The notes beneath the pieces were generated by a model that worked only from the letters and a program-made list of their open reading frames with translations, searched no databases and had not been told where the DNA came from. Shown here piece after piece: positions 53,668-61,937 of a stretch of DNA of 64,000 nt (its first letter is position 1; each line of letters begins with the position of its first letter). This DNA comes from Leeuwenhoekiella polynyae (GTDB lineage Bacteria; Bacteroidota; Bacteroidia; Flavobacteriales; Flavobacteriaceae): assembly GCF_004104075.1 (NCBI RefSeq), contig NZ_QOVK01000017.1, positions 36,219 to 100,218 on the forward strand, in the 5' to 3' direction. The translations under genes were made by a program, and so were the position numbers.

Positions 53668-53859
53668 ATGACACGTATATTAATCTGGGTTTTTAAATTG
53701 GTCGTATCGCTCGCGGTAATGCTCCCTAATCAAGAGCAAACAGCGTTTGATAAGCCAAATGTTGATCTTGTTCCGTTTGAAAAGTGCAAGATGTTTACTA
53801 ATTATTCAGATTGTAATACTTTTAAAAAAGTAGAAAATGCCGCAGCTTGTCTACTATAA
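53668..53859 (+). CDS. Small secreted or membrane-anchored Cys-containing peptide, unknown
   Basis: This 63-residue reading frame has a hydrophobic N-terminal segment (about 4-20, ILIWVFKLVVSLAVML) and a soluble tail with three Cys (40, 49, 61) in a Phe/Asn/Lys-rich context. It ends nine bases before the histidine-kinase gene on the same strand, so it could be the first gene of that operon. I do not recognise the family. It may be a real small exported protein or a fortuitous frame. Confidence 0.45.
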   Translation: MTRILIWVFKLVVSLAVMLPNQEQTAFDKPNVDLVPFEKCKMFTNYSDCNTFKKVENAAACLL

Positions 53860-53868
53860 AATTAAATT

Positions 53869-55209
53869 ATGAATATTTTTTTTAAGGAATTAGGAAAGGC
53901 TTGTATCGTAGGTATAGCGATCTATGCAGTGTTTTTATTGATTCATTTGGGAGGAGGTAACCCACTTTATTTCAACAAAAAGCTTGCAGAAGATTTTGGG
54001 ATCAGTATGCTGTATTCAGTAGTGCTATATATGGCAAATATGGCTGTTTTTAGATATTTCTACTTTAGTAATAAAATCAGGCTTTATTCTCCAAAACACT
54101 TAGCTAGAGCGATACCGGCGAGTTTAATTGTTACTGGCATAAGTGTATTTTTTATCAGAGTCTTTATAATTTGTGTATTAAAGGAGTTTTCTTTTTTAGA
54201 ATTTATAAGTGACGAGAAGTTTATAGATTACTGGATGCCGCTGTTTATTGCGCTCGTTTGTAATGCGATCTTCTATTTCTTTTTCTATTACAAATACAAA
54301 AAAGAAAGTCAGGTTAAAGAGCAGAAGATCATTGCCGGTACAGCTTCGGCACAGTTTGATGCTTTAAAAAATCAATTAGATCCTCATTTTTTATTCAATA
54401 GTTTGAATGTACTTACCAGTCTTATTGAAGAAAACCCCGCTCAGGCTCAAAAATTCACTACTTCTTTGTCTAAGGTTTACCGCTATGTTTTAGAGCAAAA
54501 GAATAAAGAACTGGTTACGTTAGAAGAAGAATTGGCATTTGCAAAAACCTATATGACGCTTTTAAAAATGCGTTATGAAGACAGCATTATTTTTAATATG
54601 CCTGCGGAAGTAACTCATCCCGAAGCTCGTGTTGTACCCTTATCGTTACAGCTTTTACTTGAAAATGCAGTAAAACACAACGTAGTAAGTGATAATCACA
54701 GATTACACATTAGCATAGAAGAAGAAGAAGGAAATCTGGTGGTACGCAATAATCTACAGCCCAAAAAGATTATGACCAAAGGTAGCGGAGTAGGGCTCAT
54801 CAATATCAAACAGCGTTATGCATTGCTTACTTCCAGACGGCTCCAAATTCAACAAACAGAATCAGAATTTATAATCAAAATACCAAAGTTAACCCGTCAA
54901 TTAGAATCAGCAATTATGAACACAGAAGAGTACCTTACAGACAAGAAATATGCACTTGCTAAAGAACACGTAGAGCAACTTAAAGGCTTTTATATACATA
55001 TCACAGTTTACCTTATTGTGATTACTGGTCTTATCATTCTCAATTTGCTTACAACCACATTTCCGTGGGCGATTTTCCCGGCATTAGGTTGGGGACTGGG
55101 TGTGTTTTTTCACGGTGCAGAAGTTTTCAAGTGGAATCCGTTTCTAGGCAGAGACTGGGAAGAACGTAAGATTCGTGAAATTATGAATGAGCAAGAAAAG
55201 AAGTGGTAA
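53869..55209 (+). CDS. LytS-type sensor histidine kinase fused to a 2TM domain
   Basis: The 446-residue protein has four predicted transmembrane helices (about 8-140), a His_kinase domain with FDALKNQLDPHFLFNSLNVL (phosphoacceptor His in DPHFLFN) and LLENAVKHNVV, and an ATPase end with GSGVGLINIKQR. After about residue 346 it carries an additional 2TM domain (AKEHVEQLKGFYIHITVYLI then FPALGWGLGVFFHGAEVF and LGRDWEERKIREIM). Two free 2TM proteins and a LytTR regulator follow. It senses an unknown signal and phosphorylates the partner regulator. Confidence 0.92.
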   Translation: MNIFFKELGKACIVGIAIYAVFLLIHLGGGNPLYFNKKLAEDFGISMLYSVVLYMANMAVFRYFYFSNKIRLYSPKHLARAIPASLIVTGISVFFIRVFIICVLKEFSFLEFISDEKFIDYWMPLFIALVCNAIFYFFFYYKYKKESQVKEQKIIAGTASAQFDALKNQLDPHFLFNSLNVLTSLIEENPAQAQKFTTSLSKVYRYVLEQKNKELVTLEEELAFAKTYMTLLKMRYEDSIIFNMPAEVTHPEARVVPLSLQLLLENAVKHNVVSDNHRLHISIEEEEGNLVVRNNLQPKKIMTKGSGVGLINIKQRYALLTSRRLQIQQTESEFIIKIPKLTRQLESAIMNTEEYLTDKKYALAKEHVEQLKGFYIHITVYLIVITGLIILNLLTTTFPWAIFPALGWGLGVFFHGAEVFKWNPFLGRDWEERKIREIMNEQEKKW

Positions 55210-55309
55210 CAATTCAGTCAAAAAAAATGACAGGTGAGTCAGTTAGAATTTCTTCAAAAAGTATTTCTTACCAAATTTGTTTCAGTATTAATCACTAAAA
55301 ACTTTAAAG

Positions 55310-55624
55310 ATGGAAAATTTTGATAGAGAAAATCGGTATCTGGACGCAAAAGAACGCGTAGGTCACATCAAGAAATTTTACACAAGCTTGATCAGTTATT
55401 TTGTAATAATTGGTGCTCTGGCACTCTTAAATTATTATACAGATGGTTTACGCTATCCTTGGTTTTTATGGGCTGCATTTGGCTGGGGGATAGGTTTGGT
55501 GTTTCAGGCGGCAAAAGCTTTTAACTGGAATCCTTTTGTAAGTAGAGAATGGGAAGAGCGCAAAATTAAAGAATTTATGGAGCGTGATCAAAAATCTCAA
55601 TCTAATATGGGGCGCTGGGAGTAA
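55310..55624 (+). CDS. 2TM-domain protein
   Basis: The 104-residue protein is nearly all 2TM domain: a charged lead (AKERVGHIKKFYTSLISYFV), two helices, the conserved WAAFGWGIGLVFQAAKAFNW and the charged motif SREWEERKIKEFME. It is a sister of the domain fused to the kinase just upstream. It probably interacts with the kinase in the inner membrane, though that is inference. Confidence 0.9.
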   Translation: MENFDRENRYLDAKERVGHIKKFYTSLISYFVIIGALALLNYYTDGLRYPWFLWAAFGWGIGLVFQAAKAFNWNPFVSREWEERKIKEFMERDQKSQSNMGRWE

Positions 55625-55639
55625 TCTAAATTTTATAGT

Positions 55640-55969
55640 ATGAAAAATTCAAATTACGAGGAAGCTTTAAAACGCGTAAAGCAACTTAAAGACTTTTACA
55701 ATCACATACCGGTTTATATTATTCTATCTGCGCTGTATGTTGCTTTTTGTCTGGGTGTTTTTGATGGGGGTAGTTTTAGTCAGCATATTCCATTTTGGTC
55801 ACCTCTTTGTATGGTGGGTGGCTATGGATTAAGTCTTTTAGGTTATTATATTTACCTCAAACATGGAAGCATCTTTGAATCGTATTACAAGAACTGGGAA
55901 AAGCGAAAAATAAAAGAATATCTGGATCAGGAAATACATGCAGAAACTAAAACCAGTCGCTGGGAGTAG
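55640..55969 (+). CDS. Second 2TM-domain protein
   Basis: The 109-residue protein has the same layout as its neighbour: EALKRVKQLKDFYNHIPVYI, two helices with a Gly-rich turn (MVGGYGLSLLGYYIYLK) and YKNWEKRKIKEYLDQE. It is more diverged than the other two copies in the helical part. It ends 42 bases before the LytTR regulator gene in the same operon. Confidence 0.88.
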   Translation: MKNSNYEEALKRVKQLKDFYNHIPVYIILSALYVAFCLGVFDGGSFSQHIPFWSPLCMVGGYGLSLLGYYIYLKHGSIFESYYKNWEKRKIKEYLDQEIHAETKTSRWE

Positions 55970-56011
55970 GTTTTATATATATTCAGAATAACTATGAATA
56001 AATTATAAAAA

Positions 56012-56770
56012 ATGAACGTACTGGTTATTGAAGATGAAAAACCTGCAGCACGCAGACTCACCAGAATGCTGGAAGCTCTAGATCTAAATGTTTTGGCTCA
56101 ATTGCATTCGGTAGAAGAAGCGGTAGAATGGTTTTCAACCAATACACATCCAGAGCTTATATTTCTTGATATTCAATTAAGCGATGGTTTGTCTTTTGAG
56201 ATCTTTGATGCTGTAGAAGTTACCAGTGCAATTATTTTTACAACAGCCTATGATGAGTATGCCTTACAGGCTTTTAAACTGAACAGCATTGATTATTTGC
56301 TCAAGCCTATAGATGATGAAGAGCTTGAAGCTGCTGTGACTAAGTTTAAAAAACAACGACCTTCAGCAAGTGATGTTAAACTCAATTTTGAAGATATACG
56401 CAAACTTCTAGGAGTCAACCCTGTGGAGCGTGACTATAAAAAACGCTTTACCGTAAAAATAGGACAGCATCTTAAGATGATAAACGTAGATGATGTGGTT
56501 TGCTTTTATAGTGAAAATAAGGGGACCTATGCACGTACAACTGATAAGCGGGATTATTTGCTAGATACAACTTTAGAAATCCTGGAAGGAGAATTACAAC
56601 CTGATGTTTTTTTTAGAGTAAGCCGCAAGTATTTTGTAAATGTAAATGCCATTCATGATATTATAAGCTATACCAATTCGCGTTTACAAGTTAAACTACA
56701 GGCTTGTGATGATCTTGAGATTATTGTAAGCCGTGAACGCGTAAAAGACTTTAAATTCTGGCTTTCTTAA
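56012..56770 (+). CDS. LytTR-family response regulator
   Basis: The 252-residue regulator has a receiver domain (about 1-118) with VIEDEKPAARRL, the phosphoacceptor Asp in LIFLDIQLSDGLSF (about Asp53) and the switch Lys in DYLLKPIDDEE. A LytTR DNA-binding domain follows (about 145-250) with KIGQHLKMINVDDVVCFYSE, FRVSRKYFVNVNAI and IIVSRERVKDFKFWL. It is the partner of the LytS-type kinase. Such pairs often control envelope or metabolic genes; the regulon is unknown. Confidence 0.94.
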   Translation: MNVLVIEDEKPAARRLTRMLEALDLNVLAQLHSVEEAVEWFSTNTHPELIFLDIQLSDGLSFEIFDAVEVTSAIIFTTAYDEYALQAFKLNSIDYLLKPIDDEELEAAVTKFKKQRPSASDVKLNFEDIRKLLGVNPVERDYKKRFTVKIGQHLKMINVDDVVCFYSENKGTYARTTDKRDYLLDTTLEILEGELQPDVFFRVSRKYFVNVNAIHDIISYTNSRLQVKLQACDDLEIIVSRERVKDFKFWLS

Positions 56771-56780
56771 TATAAGTTTT

Positions 56781-56848
56781 ATTGGCTCCACCAAAGGGTT
56801 TAATACCTAGAGGCTTGCCCCGAGGTTGTATTCAATAATAATTTACTC
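56781..56848. repeat. Dispersed intergenic hairpin element, copy C
   Basis: It begins ATTGGCTCCACCAAAGGGTT and TAATACC, matching the start of copy A, continues with AGAGGCTTGCCCCGAGG and ends with AATTTACTC, which overlaps the stop codon of the DUF2254 gene. It fills the gap between two convergent genes. Confidence 0.75.
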
Positions 56849-58171
56849 TAAACTCGCCAACTTGCGATCTGTATTGTTATAAGCTGCTGCTTTGTCTCGT
56901 ATCGTAAAAACACCCTCAAGATCTTTCTTATTTGCTATGTCGGCTTTCGCGTCTATTAAAATAAGATTGATCTCGTCGATTATAATTTCTTCGGCATTAT
57001 TGATTACAGACTTAGTCTGTAATAAGAAATATAATGCAGTGAGCATTTTGTGTAACATCACGACATCGTGTTTACAATAACCGCGTAACGGAACAAAAAC
57101 AAAATAGATCAACTCTTTAAAATCTATTGTTCTAAGACTTATAACTGCCTCATCATCTTTATTCTTTATATAGCTAAAATCTTCTTTACGGAGTCTTAAA
57201 GCAAAAAGTTCAGAGAGATAATCTATACATGTTATTGCCGTACCAGGGTCATTGATACCGGGGCTCATAGCCTTAATTGCAATCTCAGTAAGTTGTTTAA
57301 AACCCAAGATATAATTATGTTTCACAATTTCGCTTCGCGAAAATCCAAAACATGTGAGTAAGTGATTTCTTTGCTCTTCATCAAGTTCTTTGTCACAGCG
57401 GGCTATGGGTACATTTTTTAAAATAAAAGTACCTTTAGGAGCCAGAATTTCAATCTTACAGTCCAGTTCATTGCAGAGTTCGAGAAGAGCATCTACAGCA
57501 ATAGTTTGCAAATAACCCGTATTATTTATTTTAATAACATTCCAGTCTTTACTCTCTGGAAAGTCTGTTTTGCTGTACTCGTCATCGGTTTGATTGATGA
57601 GTTGGGTCAAACGCGTTTTTGCTTTTTGGTATATGGTTTCGATTATTTTATTAATCTGAATCGCTTCTGAAATAGAATGAATAAAATAAATAAAGAGAGC
57701 TAATACCAGCATGCTTAAAATGATACCAATCAATACAGCAAATCCCGGAAGCTGGTATTTGTTATCTGTAGGTTTTATACTCAGTAAAATGAGAATACAG
57801 TAAATAAGCGTTGCAATATAGTATCCTAAAACATACTGATGTCGTTTATTAGAAATCAACCCTGGAAGAATTCTGGGTGAATAATTATTAGATGCTTGAT
57901 TGAGCAAAATCATCACCATAGAAAAACTGAATACCATCAGTGAGATAATACCGCCTATAAACGTACTGAGTAGCGTACGTGCAGTATCTGCATCATTAAT
58001 AACCAGCTGTGGTGCGTTTTTGATTAAAAAGCTAGAAATCCCTCGGCTTTCTGCATATAGCATGGCAAAACCTATGCAAAGACCTCCAAAAGCAAATAGA
58101 GAAGGGTAGAAGCCAATTTTACCGGTGAGATTAGCAAAAAATAATCGGAATTTAGTTATGAACTGAAGCAT
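56843..58171 (-). CDS. DUF2254 family membrane protein
   Basis: The 442-residue protein has four transmembrane helices (about 15-40, 60-85, 108-130, 145-165) and a large cytoplasmic part of about 270 residues. The sequence between the second helix and the loop (GGIISLMVFSFSMVMILLNQAS and SPRILPGLISNKRHQYVLGYY) is diagnostic of DUF2254. A conserved SPGINDPGTAITCIDYLSEL occurs at about 300. The function is unknown. It is a single gene, read toward the LytTR regulator. Confidence 0.9.
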   Translation of the reverse strand: MLQFITKFRLFFANLTGKIGFYPSLFAFGGLCIGFAMLYAESRGISSFLIKNAPQLVINDADTARTLLSTFIGGIISLMVFSFSMVMILLNQASNNYSPRILPGLISNKRHQYVLGYYIATLIYCILILLSIKPTDNKYQLPGFAVLIGIILSMLVLALFIYFIHSISEAIQINKIIETIYQKAKTRLTQLINQTDDEYSKTDFPESKDWNVIKINNTGYLQTIAVDALLELCNELDCKIEILAPKGTFILKNVPIARCDKELDEEQRNHLLTCFGFSRSEIVKHNYILGFKQLTEIAIKAMSPGINDPGTAITCIDYLSELFALRLRKEDFSYIKNKDDEAVISLRTIDFKELIYFVFVPLRGYCKHDVVMLHKMLTALYFLLQTKSVINNAEEIIIDEINLILIDAKADIANKKDLEGVFTIRDKAAAYNNTDRKLASLE

Positions 58172-58228
58172 AGGCGAATTTCTACAATATCTTTAAAACC
58201 CTGTCCTTTTTGATATAGTGTTAACATA

Positions 58229-59443
58229 CTAAATCTCAGGATCATCATGATTTTGAGCTTCTATTCGGTTTTCATTAAACGCGCTGGGCAATAATTCAGG
58301 AATAAATTTAACCAGTAACGGAAGTAATATACCACCTCCCGGAAGCATAAAAATAGCAAGGGAAGGTATGCTTTTACAAATGTCTAAAAGCTGTGATTTA
58401 ACCCTTTTCTTTTCAGCTTTGCTTAAATCCCTTACAGTAGATTGTCCTAATAATAAGACCAGATCTTTACTTTCTGAAAGCTCCTGAAGCAAGCGATTTT
58501 TATTCCGAAAAATAAGGGTTTTTACCGTTCGAATCGTTTGCGAATAAAAATGTTTTACCGGGTTACTGTAGTTGAGGTATGATATTCTTTTTCGGTTTGC
58601 TTGTATAAAAGTATACACATAGGTTGTTGACTGCTCAATAACCTCATTAGGTAAAAGAAGTTGAGCACCAAATTTCTTAAGAAAAAGATATTCGGTTTTA
58701 TCCAATTTTACATCATCCCATATAGCCAACGCAGCCAGATCTAATAAATATCGTTTCTCGAGAAGCCCGGTATATACTTCTAAAGGAAGTTCGTCAAGAT
58801 TTTGCGCTTCTTGTTTTAAGTTGCGATTGTATCTGAGGGATTTTTCAAAAAGTTTAAGCAATAACTTATCATACTGCTCTTTCTCTTCTTTTTGTATCAA
58901 AGCAAGCCAGATAACGTTCATCAGTGTAGCTTCTAAATATGAAGCATAATGGCTGATGTTTTCTTCATTTTCAAGGTAGTGTTGAAACGATAATACATCA
59001 ATAAATAGCAACGCATTTGTTATAAGGTTACTGAAGTTTTTTTGAAGCAAATGTTCATTAGTCTGAATGCGCTCTTGAATGATCTTTTCTAAAGTAGCAG
59101 CATTTGGTTTTAGTTTTGAAAATCGGGTAAAATAAAAGTGTTCTTTAGGATCTAGTTGCTCATAATATTCGGTAATTGCCTTAAAAAAGTGAGTATCGTT
59201 TTTATATTTCTGATAATAAACACAATAAAGGCTGTCAAAAAAATTAAGTTTAGTGCGTTCCGTTTCATTCCACAATAAAGGCTCTGCTGTTCCGTAGCTT
59301 ACTGTTGTTACTGAAACACCATATATAAAACCAGATTGAAGTAATAATTCATATAAGGCGTTCAAGTCTGAGTTAAGTTCCTTAAAAGCTTTTTTTATTA
59401 CAGGTTGATGCTTTGTAATCCATCCAAAAGATGAAGGATTCAT
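58229..59443 (-). CDS. LETM1-like protein
   Basis: The 404-residue protein is mostly helical, with no signal peptide. The last third (about 310-390) matches the LETM1-type segment, including LVLLLGQSTVRDLSKAEKKR and SIPSLAIFMLPGGGILLPLL with PELLPSAF. In mitochondria LETM1 acts in cation homeostasis, but the bacterial proteins of this kind are uncharacterised and have been linked to biofilm by name only. The C-terminal hydrophobic stretch may be a membrane hairpin. It is preceded by about 380 bases of non-coding DNA. Confidence 0.85.
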   Translation of the reverse strand: MNPSSFGWITKHQPVIKKAFKELNSDLNALYELLLQSGFIYGVSVTTVSYGTAEPLLWNETERTKLNFFDSLYCVYYQKYKNDTHFFKAITEYYEQLDPKEHFYFTRFSKLKPNAATLEKIIQERIQTNEHLLQKNFSNLITNALLFIDVLSFQHYLENEENISHYASYLEATLMNVIWLALIQKEEKEQYDKLLLKLFEKSLRYNRNLKQEAQNLDELPLEVYTGLLEKRYLLDLAALAIWDDVKLDKTEYLFLKKFGAQLLLPNEVIEQSTTYVYTFIQANRKRISYLNYSNPVKHFYSQTIRTVKTLIFRNKNRLLQELSESKDLVLLLGQSTVRDLSKAEKKRVKSQLLDICKSIPSLAIFMLPGGGILLPLLVKFIPELLPSAFNENRIEAQNHDDPEI

Positions 59444-59738
59444 AAAATTTAGATTAAAATTTAAAATTTAAACAATTGAATTTCAGTAATTTGAAATTGT
59501 TTTTTAAAAAAAATACACTTTTTTTAAAATTCTAAAAACCATAGTCAGTTTTACTACGTAAATGTAATGAATAAGTTAAACAGGGCATTTAACTTATTCA
59601 ATTGAAAAATCCAAATCTCAATTATTTTGGAGAATATGGAAAGGAAAATTATCAATTTTGGTTAGTTGATTAGTTTTTTTGGATTTTTTGTTAGTTGAGA
59701 ATCACCTTGTTTTGGAGAAGGCAGGTGATTCTTTTTTT
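59444..59738 (+). ncRNA. Candidate small RNA ending in an orphan terminator
   Basis: No gene reads into this region on the plus strand, yet 59698-59738 is a good terminator (10-bp stem AGAATCACCT / AGGTGATTCT, followed by six T). Upstream lies a perfect 13-bp hairpin at 59568-59600 (TGAATAAGTTAAA / TTTAACTTATTCA, loop CAGGGCA) and the repeated word TTTTGGAGAA at about 59628 and 59710. The 5' end is unknown and I saw no strong promoter. The alternative is a terminator left behind by a lost gene. Confidence 0.45.
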
Positions 59739-59777
59739 ATGTCTATTTCTGAATTATTTTAAGAAAATTGATATAAA

Positions 59778-59807
59778 AAAAAGCCTCTGTGAATACAGAG
59801 GCTTTTT
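59778..59807 (-). terminator. Terminator after the anti-sigma gene
   Basis: A 13-bp perfect stem (AAAAAGCCTCTGT / ACAGAGGCTTTTT) with loop GAAT lies just past the stop of the RskA-like gene. Confidence 0.88.
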
Positions 59808-59827
59808 CATTTATAAACTATTTTGTC

Positions 59828-60634
59828 TTAAGCATTATTCGCTACAACACCTAAGGTATATAATTGTTCCATTGTAGGAGTTTCACTACCCCCTGCAGGT
59901 TCTAGCGTAATACCAAATGCTTGTGAATCATTAGGATTCTCTAGAGCAAAGACCTTATTCGTATTATTTACAAAATCATCCAAAAGTCCCATACTCGTAG
60001 GAGTAAGCGGATCTAGCTTTAAAGACCACACTTGATATACAAAACCTTCCGGAGGTTCTGGTAATCCCATAGCATCTATATAAGCCTTATTAGATTCCTT
60101 ATCCCAAAAGACGTTTACGTATGCTTCAGGAGCAACCTGCTGACCAGCAAGAGGTACTTTAGTAACCTGTGGATCACGAATGACCGCCAGTATCTCTTTT
60201 GTTTCAGTTAATGCATCTTCAGAATATTGAAGTTTACTTTCTAACTTGGTGTTTTCGATCTCTACAACTTGTAATTCTTTACGAAGTGTATTTGTTCTAT
60301 TTAACAAAACAAATATTCCAACTAAGAAAATTACCGAAGCAGCTATGCTGATGAATGACAGCAAGCGTGTTCTTTTTTGAGATGCAGGATTTAATTTTAC
60401 TACACCATTGTTACTCTGAAGTTTTGCTCGTATTGCAGCAAGTATTTCCTCAGGATTATATGGCGCAGCCGCTGTTGCCAGATTTTGTAGTGCAGCTTCT
60501 ATTTGTTCTACTTCTTTTTCTACTTCAGGGTATTGTTTAAGTACCGTTGAAACTTCTTTACTTTCTTTAGAAGTTAAGGCCCCATATACATACAGCTCAA
60601 GTATGCCAGATTCTATGTATTCTTGAATATCCAT
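59828..60634 (-). CDS. RskA-like anti-sigma factor
   Basis: The 268-residue protein has a cytoplasmic N-terminal part with the anti-sigma segment ESGILELYVYGALTSKESKE, one transmembrane helix (about 92-113) and a periplasmic RskA domain (about 160-268). The latter has AYVNVFWDKESNKAYIDAMG, PPEGFVYQVWSLKLD and FAITLEPAGGSETPT-like strands (FGITLEPAGGSETP). Its start codon directly follows the stop of the sigma gene. It should hold the partner sigma factor inactive until released. Confidence 0.9.
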   Translation of the reverse strand: MDIQEYIESGILELYVYGALTSKESKEVSTVLKQYPEVEKEVEQIEAALQNLATAAAPYNPEEILAAIRAKLQSNNGVVKLNPASQKRTRLLSFISIAASVIFLVGIFVLLNRTNTLRKELQVVEIENTKLESKLQYSEDALTETKEILAVIRDPQVTKVPLAGQQVAPEAYVNVFWDKESNKAYIDAMGLPEPPEGFVYQVWSLKLDPLTPTSMGLLDDFVNNTNKVFALENPNDSQAFGITLEPAGGSETPTMEQLYTLGVVANNA

Positions 60635-61165
60635 TTAATTTACCAATATAGCTCTTAGTTTATTAATACAAAGTCTGTTGCGCGTTTTAATAGTTCCTAG
60701 AGGCATATCTAATTCTTCAGAAGCTTCTTTTTGCGTGTATCCTTTAAAAAATAAAAGATTAATCACTTTTTTACAATCTTCTCCTAAAGCTTTAATATAT
60801 TTTTTTATACCTATCGCATCAACTTTACTTGAAAAACTACTTTTGTTTTCAAGGATATCTACGAAATATTCTTGAGTAAGGTTTTTCTTTTGGTTCTTAA
60901 ATGCTTTAGACCTAGTCTTATCTATTGCTGCATTACGAGCAATATTAAGGAGCCAGGTAAAGAATCTTCCTTTTTTAGAGGAATACGATTCACAGTTATC
61001 CCATACTTTAATAAAAACATCCTGTAATACTTCTTCTGATGCTTCAACATCGTGGAGTACACTGTTAATTACGCCAAAAATACTTTCTGAGTAAAGGCTA
61101 TATAAGCGTTCAAAGGCTTTCTCGTCTTTTTGCTGAAGACGTAAAATTAATTCATCTGGTTGCAT
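60635..61165 (-). CDS. ECF RNA polymerase sigma factor (SigK-like)
   Basis: The 176-residue protein has region 2 (ASEEVLQDVFIKVWDNCESY and FTWLLNIARNAAIDKTRSK) and region 4 (GEDCKKVINLLFFKGYTQKE and MPLGTIKTRNRLCINKLR). It is followed without a gap by its likely anti-sigma partner, the usual SigK/RskA order. The regulon is not known; SodC lies upstream on the same strand, but 95 bases and a terminator separate them. Confidence 0.93.
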   Translation of the reverse strand: MQPDELILRLQQKDEKAFERLYSLYSESIFGVINSVLHDVEASEEVLQDVFIKVWDNCESYSSKKGRFFTWLLNIARNAAIDKTRSKAFKNQKKNLTQEYFVDILENKSSFSSKVDAIGIKKYIKALGEDCKKVINLLFFKGYTQKEASEELDMPLGTIKTRNRLCINKLRAILVN

Positions 61166-61208
61166 AGCAATCTGTTAGTTGTGCCTAAATGTATTAAATT
61201 AAAAGTGA

Positions 61209-61233
61209 AAAAGCAGCCCTATGAGCTGCTTTT
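61209..61233. terminator. Terminator between sodC and the sigma gene
   Basis: A 9-bp stem (AAAAGCAGC / GCTGCTTTT) lies about 30 bases past the sodC stop codon. Confidence 0.8.
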
Positions 61234-61260
61234 AATAATTAGTTAGAGGATGCTAATGTA

Positions 61261-61848
61261 TTATTCAATAATACCACCACAACTTACACGTGGTCCTGCT
61301 GCACCGCTAGGTTGACTTGTAAAATCATCTGCACCTTGATGCACAATAAGTCCTTTACCTACAATATCTTTCATAGGATCATCACAGCTAATGCACCATT
61401 CATCTGTAGTGATAGTAATAGTACCATTCCCATTCTCATCTGCTTGAAAGTTTCCTATGTCTCCTTTGTGATACCCTTCTGGATCACCCCATTTGCCATG
61501 CTTCTCTTTAGTAGGATTCCAGTGACCACCTGCTGATGTACCATCATCTGCAGAACAGTCTGCATTCTCATGAATATGTATTGCATGCATTCCCGGTTCT
61601 AAACCTTCAAAAACAGCAGTCATAGAAACTTCACCATCTTCTTCTGTAAAAACAGCACTACCAGTTGCAGTACTACCACTTTTAGATTCAAGATTTACCG
61701 TTATTTTTTTAACTACCGGAGCTTCTTCTTGCATATCTGCAGTTTCGGTTGTAGTTGTTTCGTCCATTTCTTTTTCTTTCTTGTCATTCTTACAAGAGGT
61801 AAAACCTAGAGTAAGTGCAAGTGAAAAAAGTATTGCGTAATTTTTCAT
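61261..61848 (-). CDS. sodC: Cu/Zn superoxide dismutase, lipoprotein
   Basis: The 195-residue protein has a lipoprotein signal ending LGFTSC (Cys19) and an acidic linker rich in Glu and Thr (about 20-45), then the SodC fold. Metal ligands appear in MHAIHIHENADCS, GGHWNPTKEKHG, GYHKGDIGNF and GLIVHQGADDF, and the structural disulfide Cys are in ADCS and RVSCG. It detoxifies superoxide outside the cytoplasm. All ligands are present, so it should be active. Confidence 0.95.
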   Translation of the reverse strand: MKNYAILFSLALTLGFTSCKNDKKEKEMDETTTTETADMQEEAPVVKKITVNLESKSGSTATGSAVFTEEDGEVSMTAVFEGLEPGMHAIHIHENADCSADDGTSAGGHWNPTKEKHGKWGDPEGYHKGDIGNFQADENGNGTITITTDEWCISCDDPMKDIVGKGLIVHQGADDFTSQPSGAAGPRVSCGGIIE

Positions 61849-61937
61849 AATAGAATTTTGATTAGTTTACAGTACTAAATTAAGGGTTTGTTTCAGCCCG
61901 ACCAAAGAATTAAAGATAAGCTTAACATTAGGGTTAA

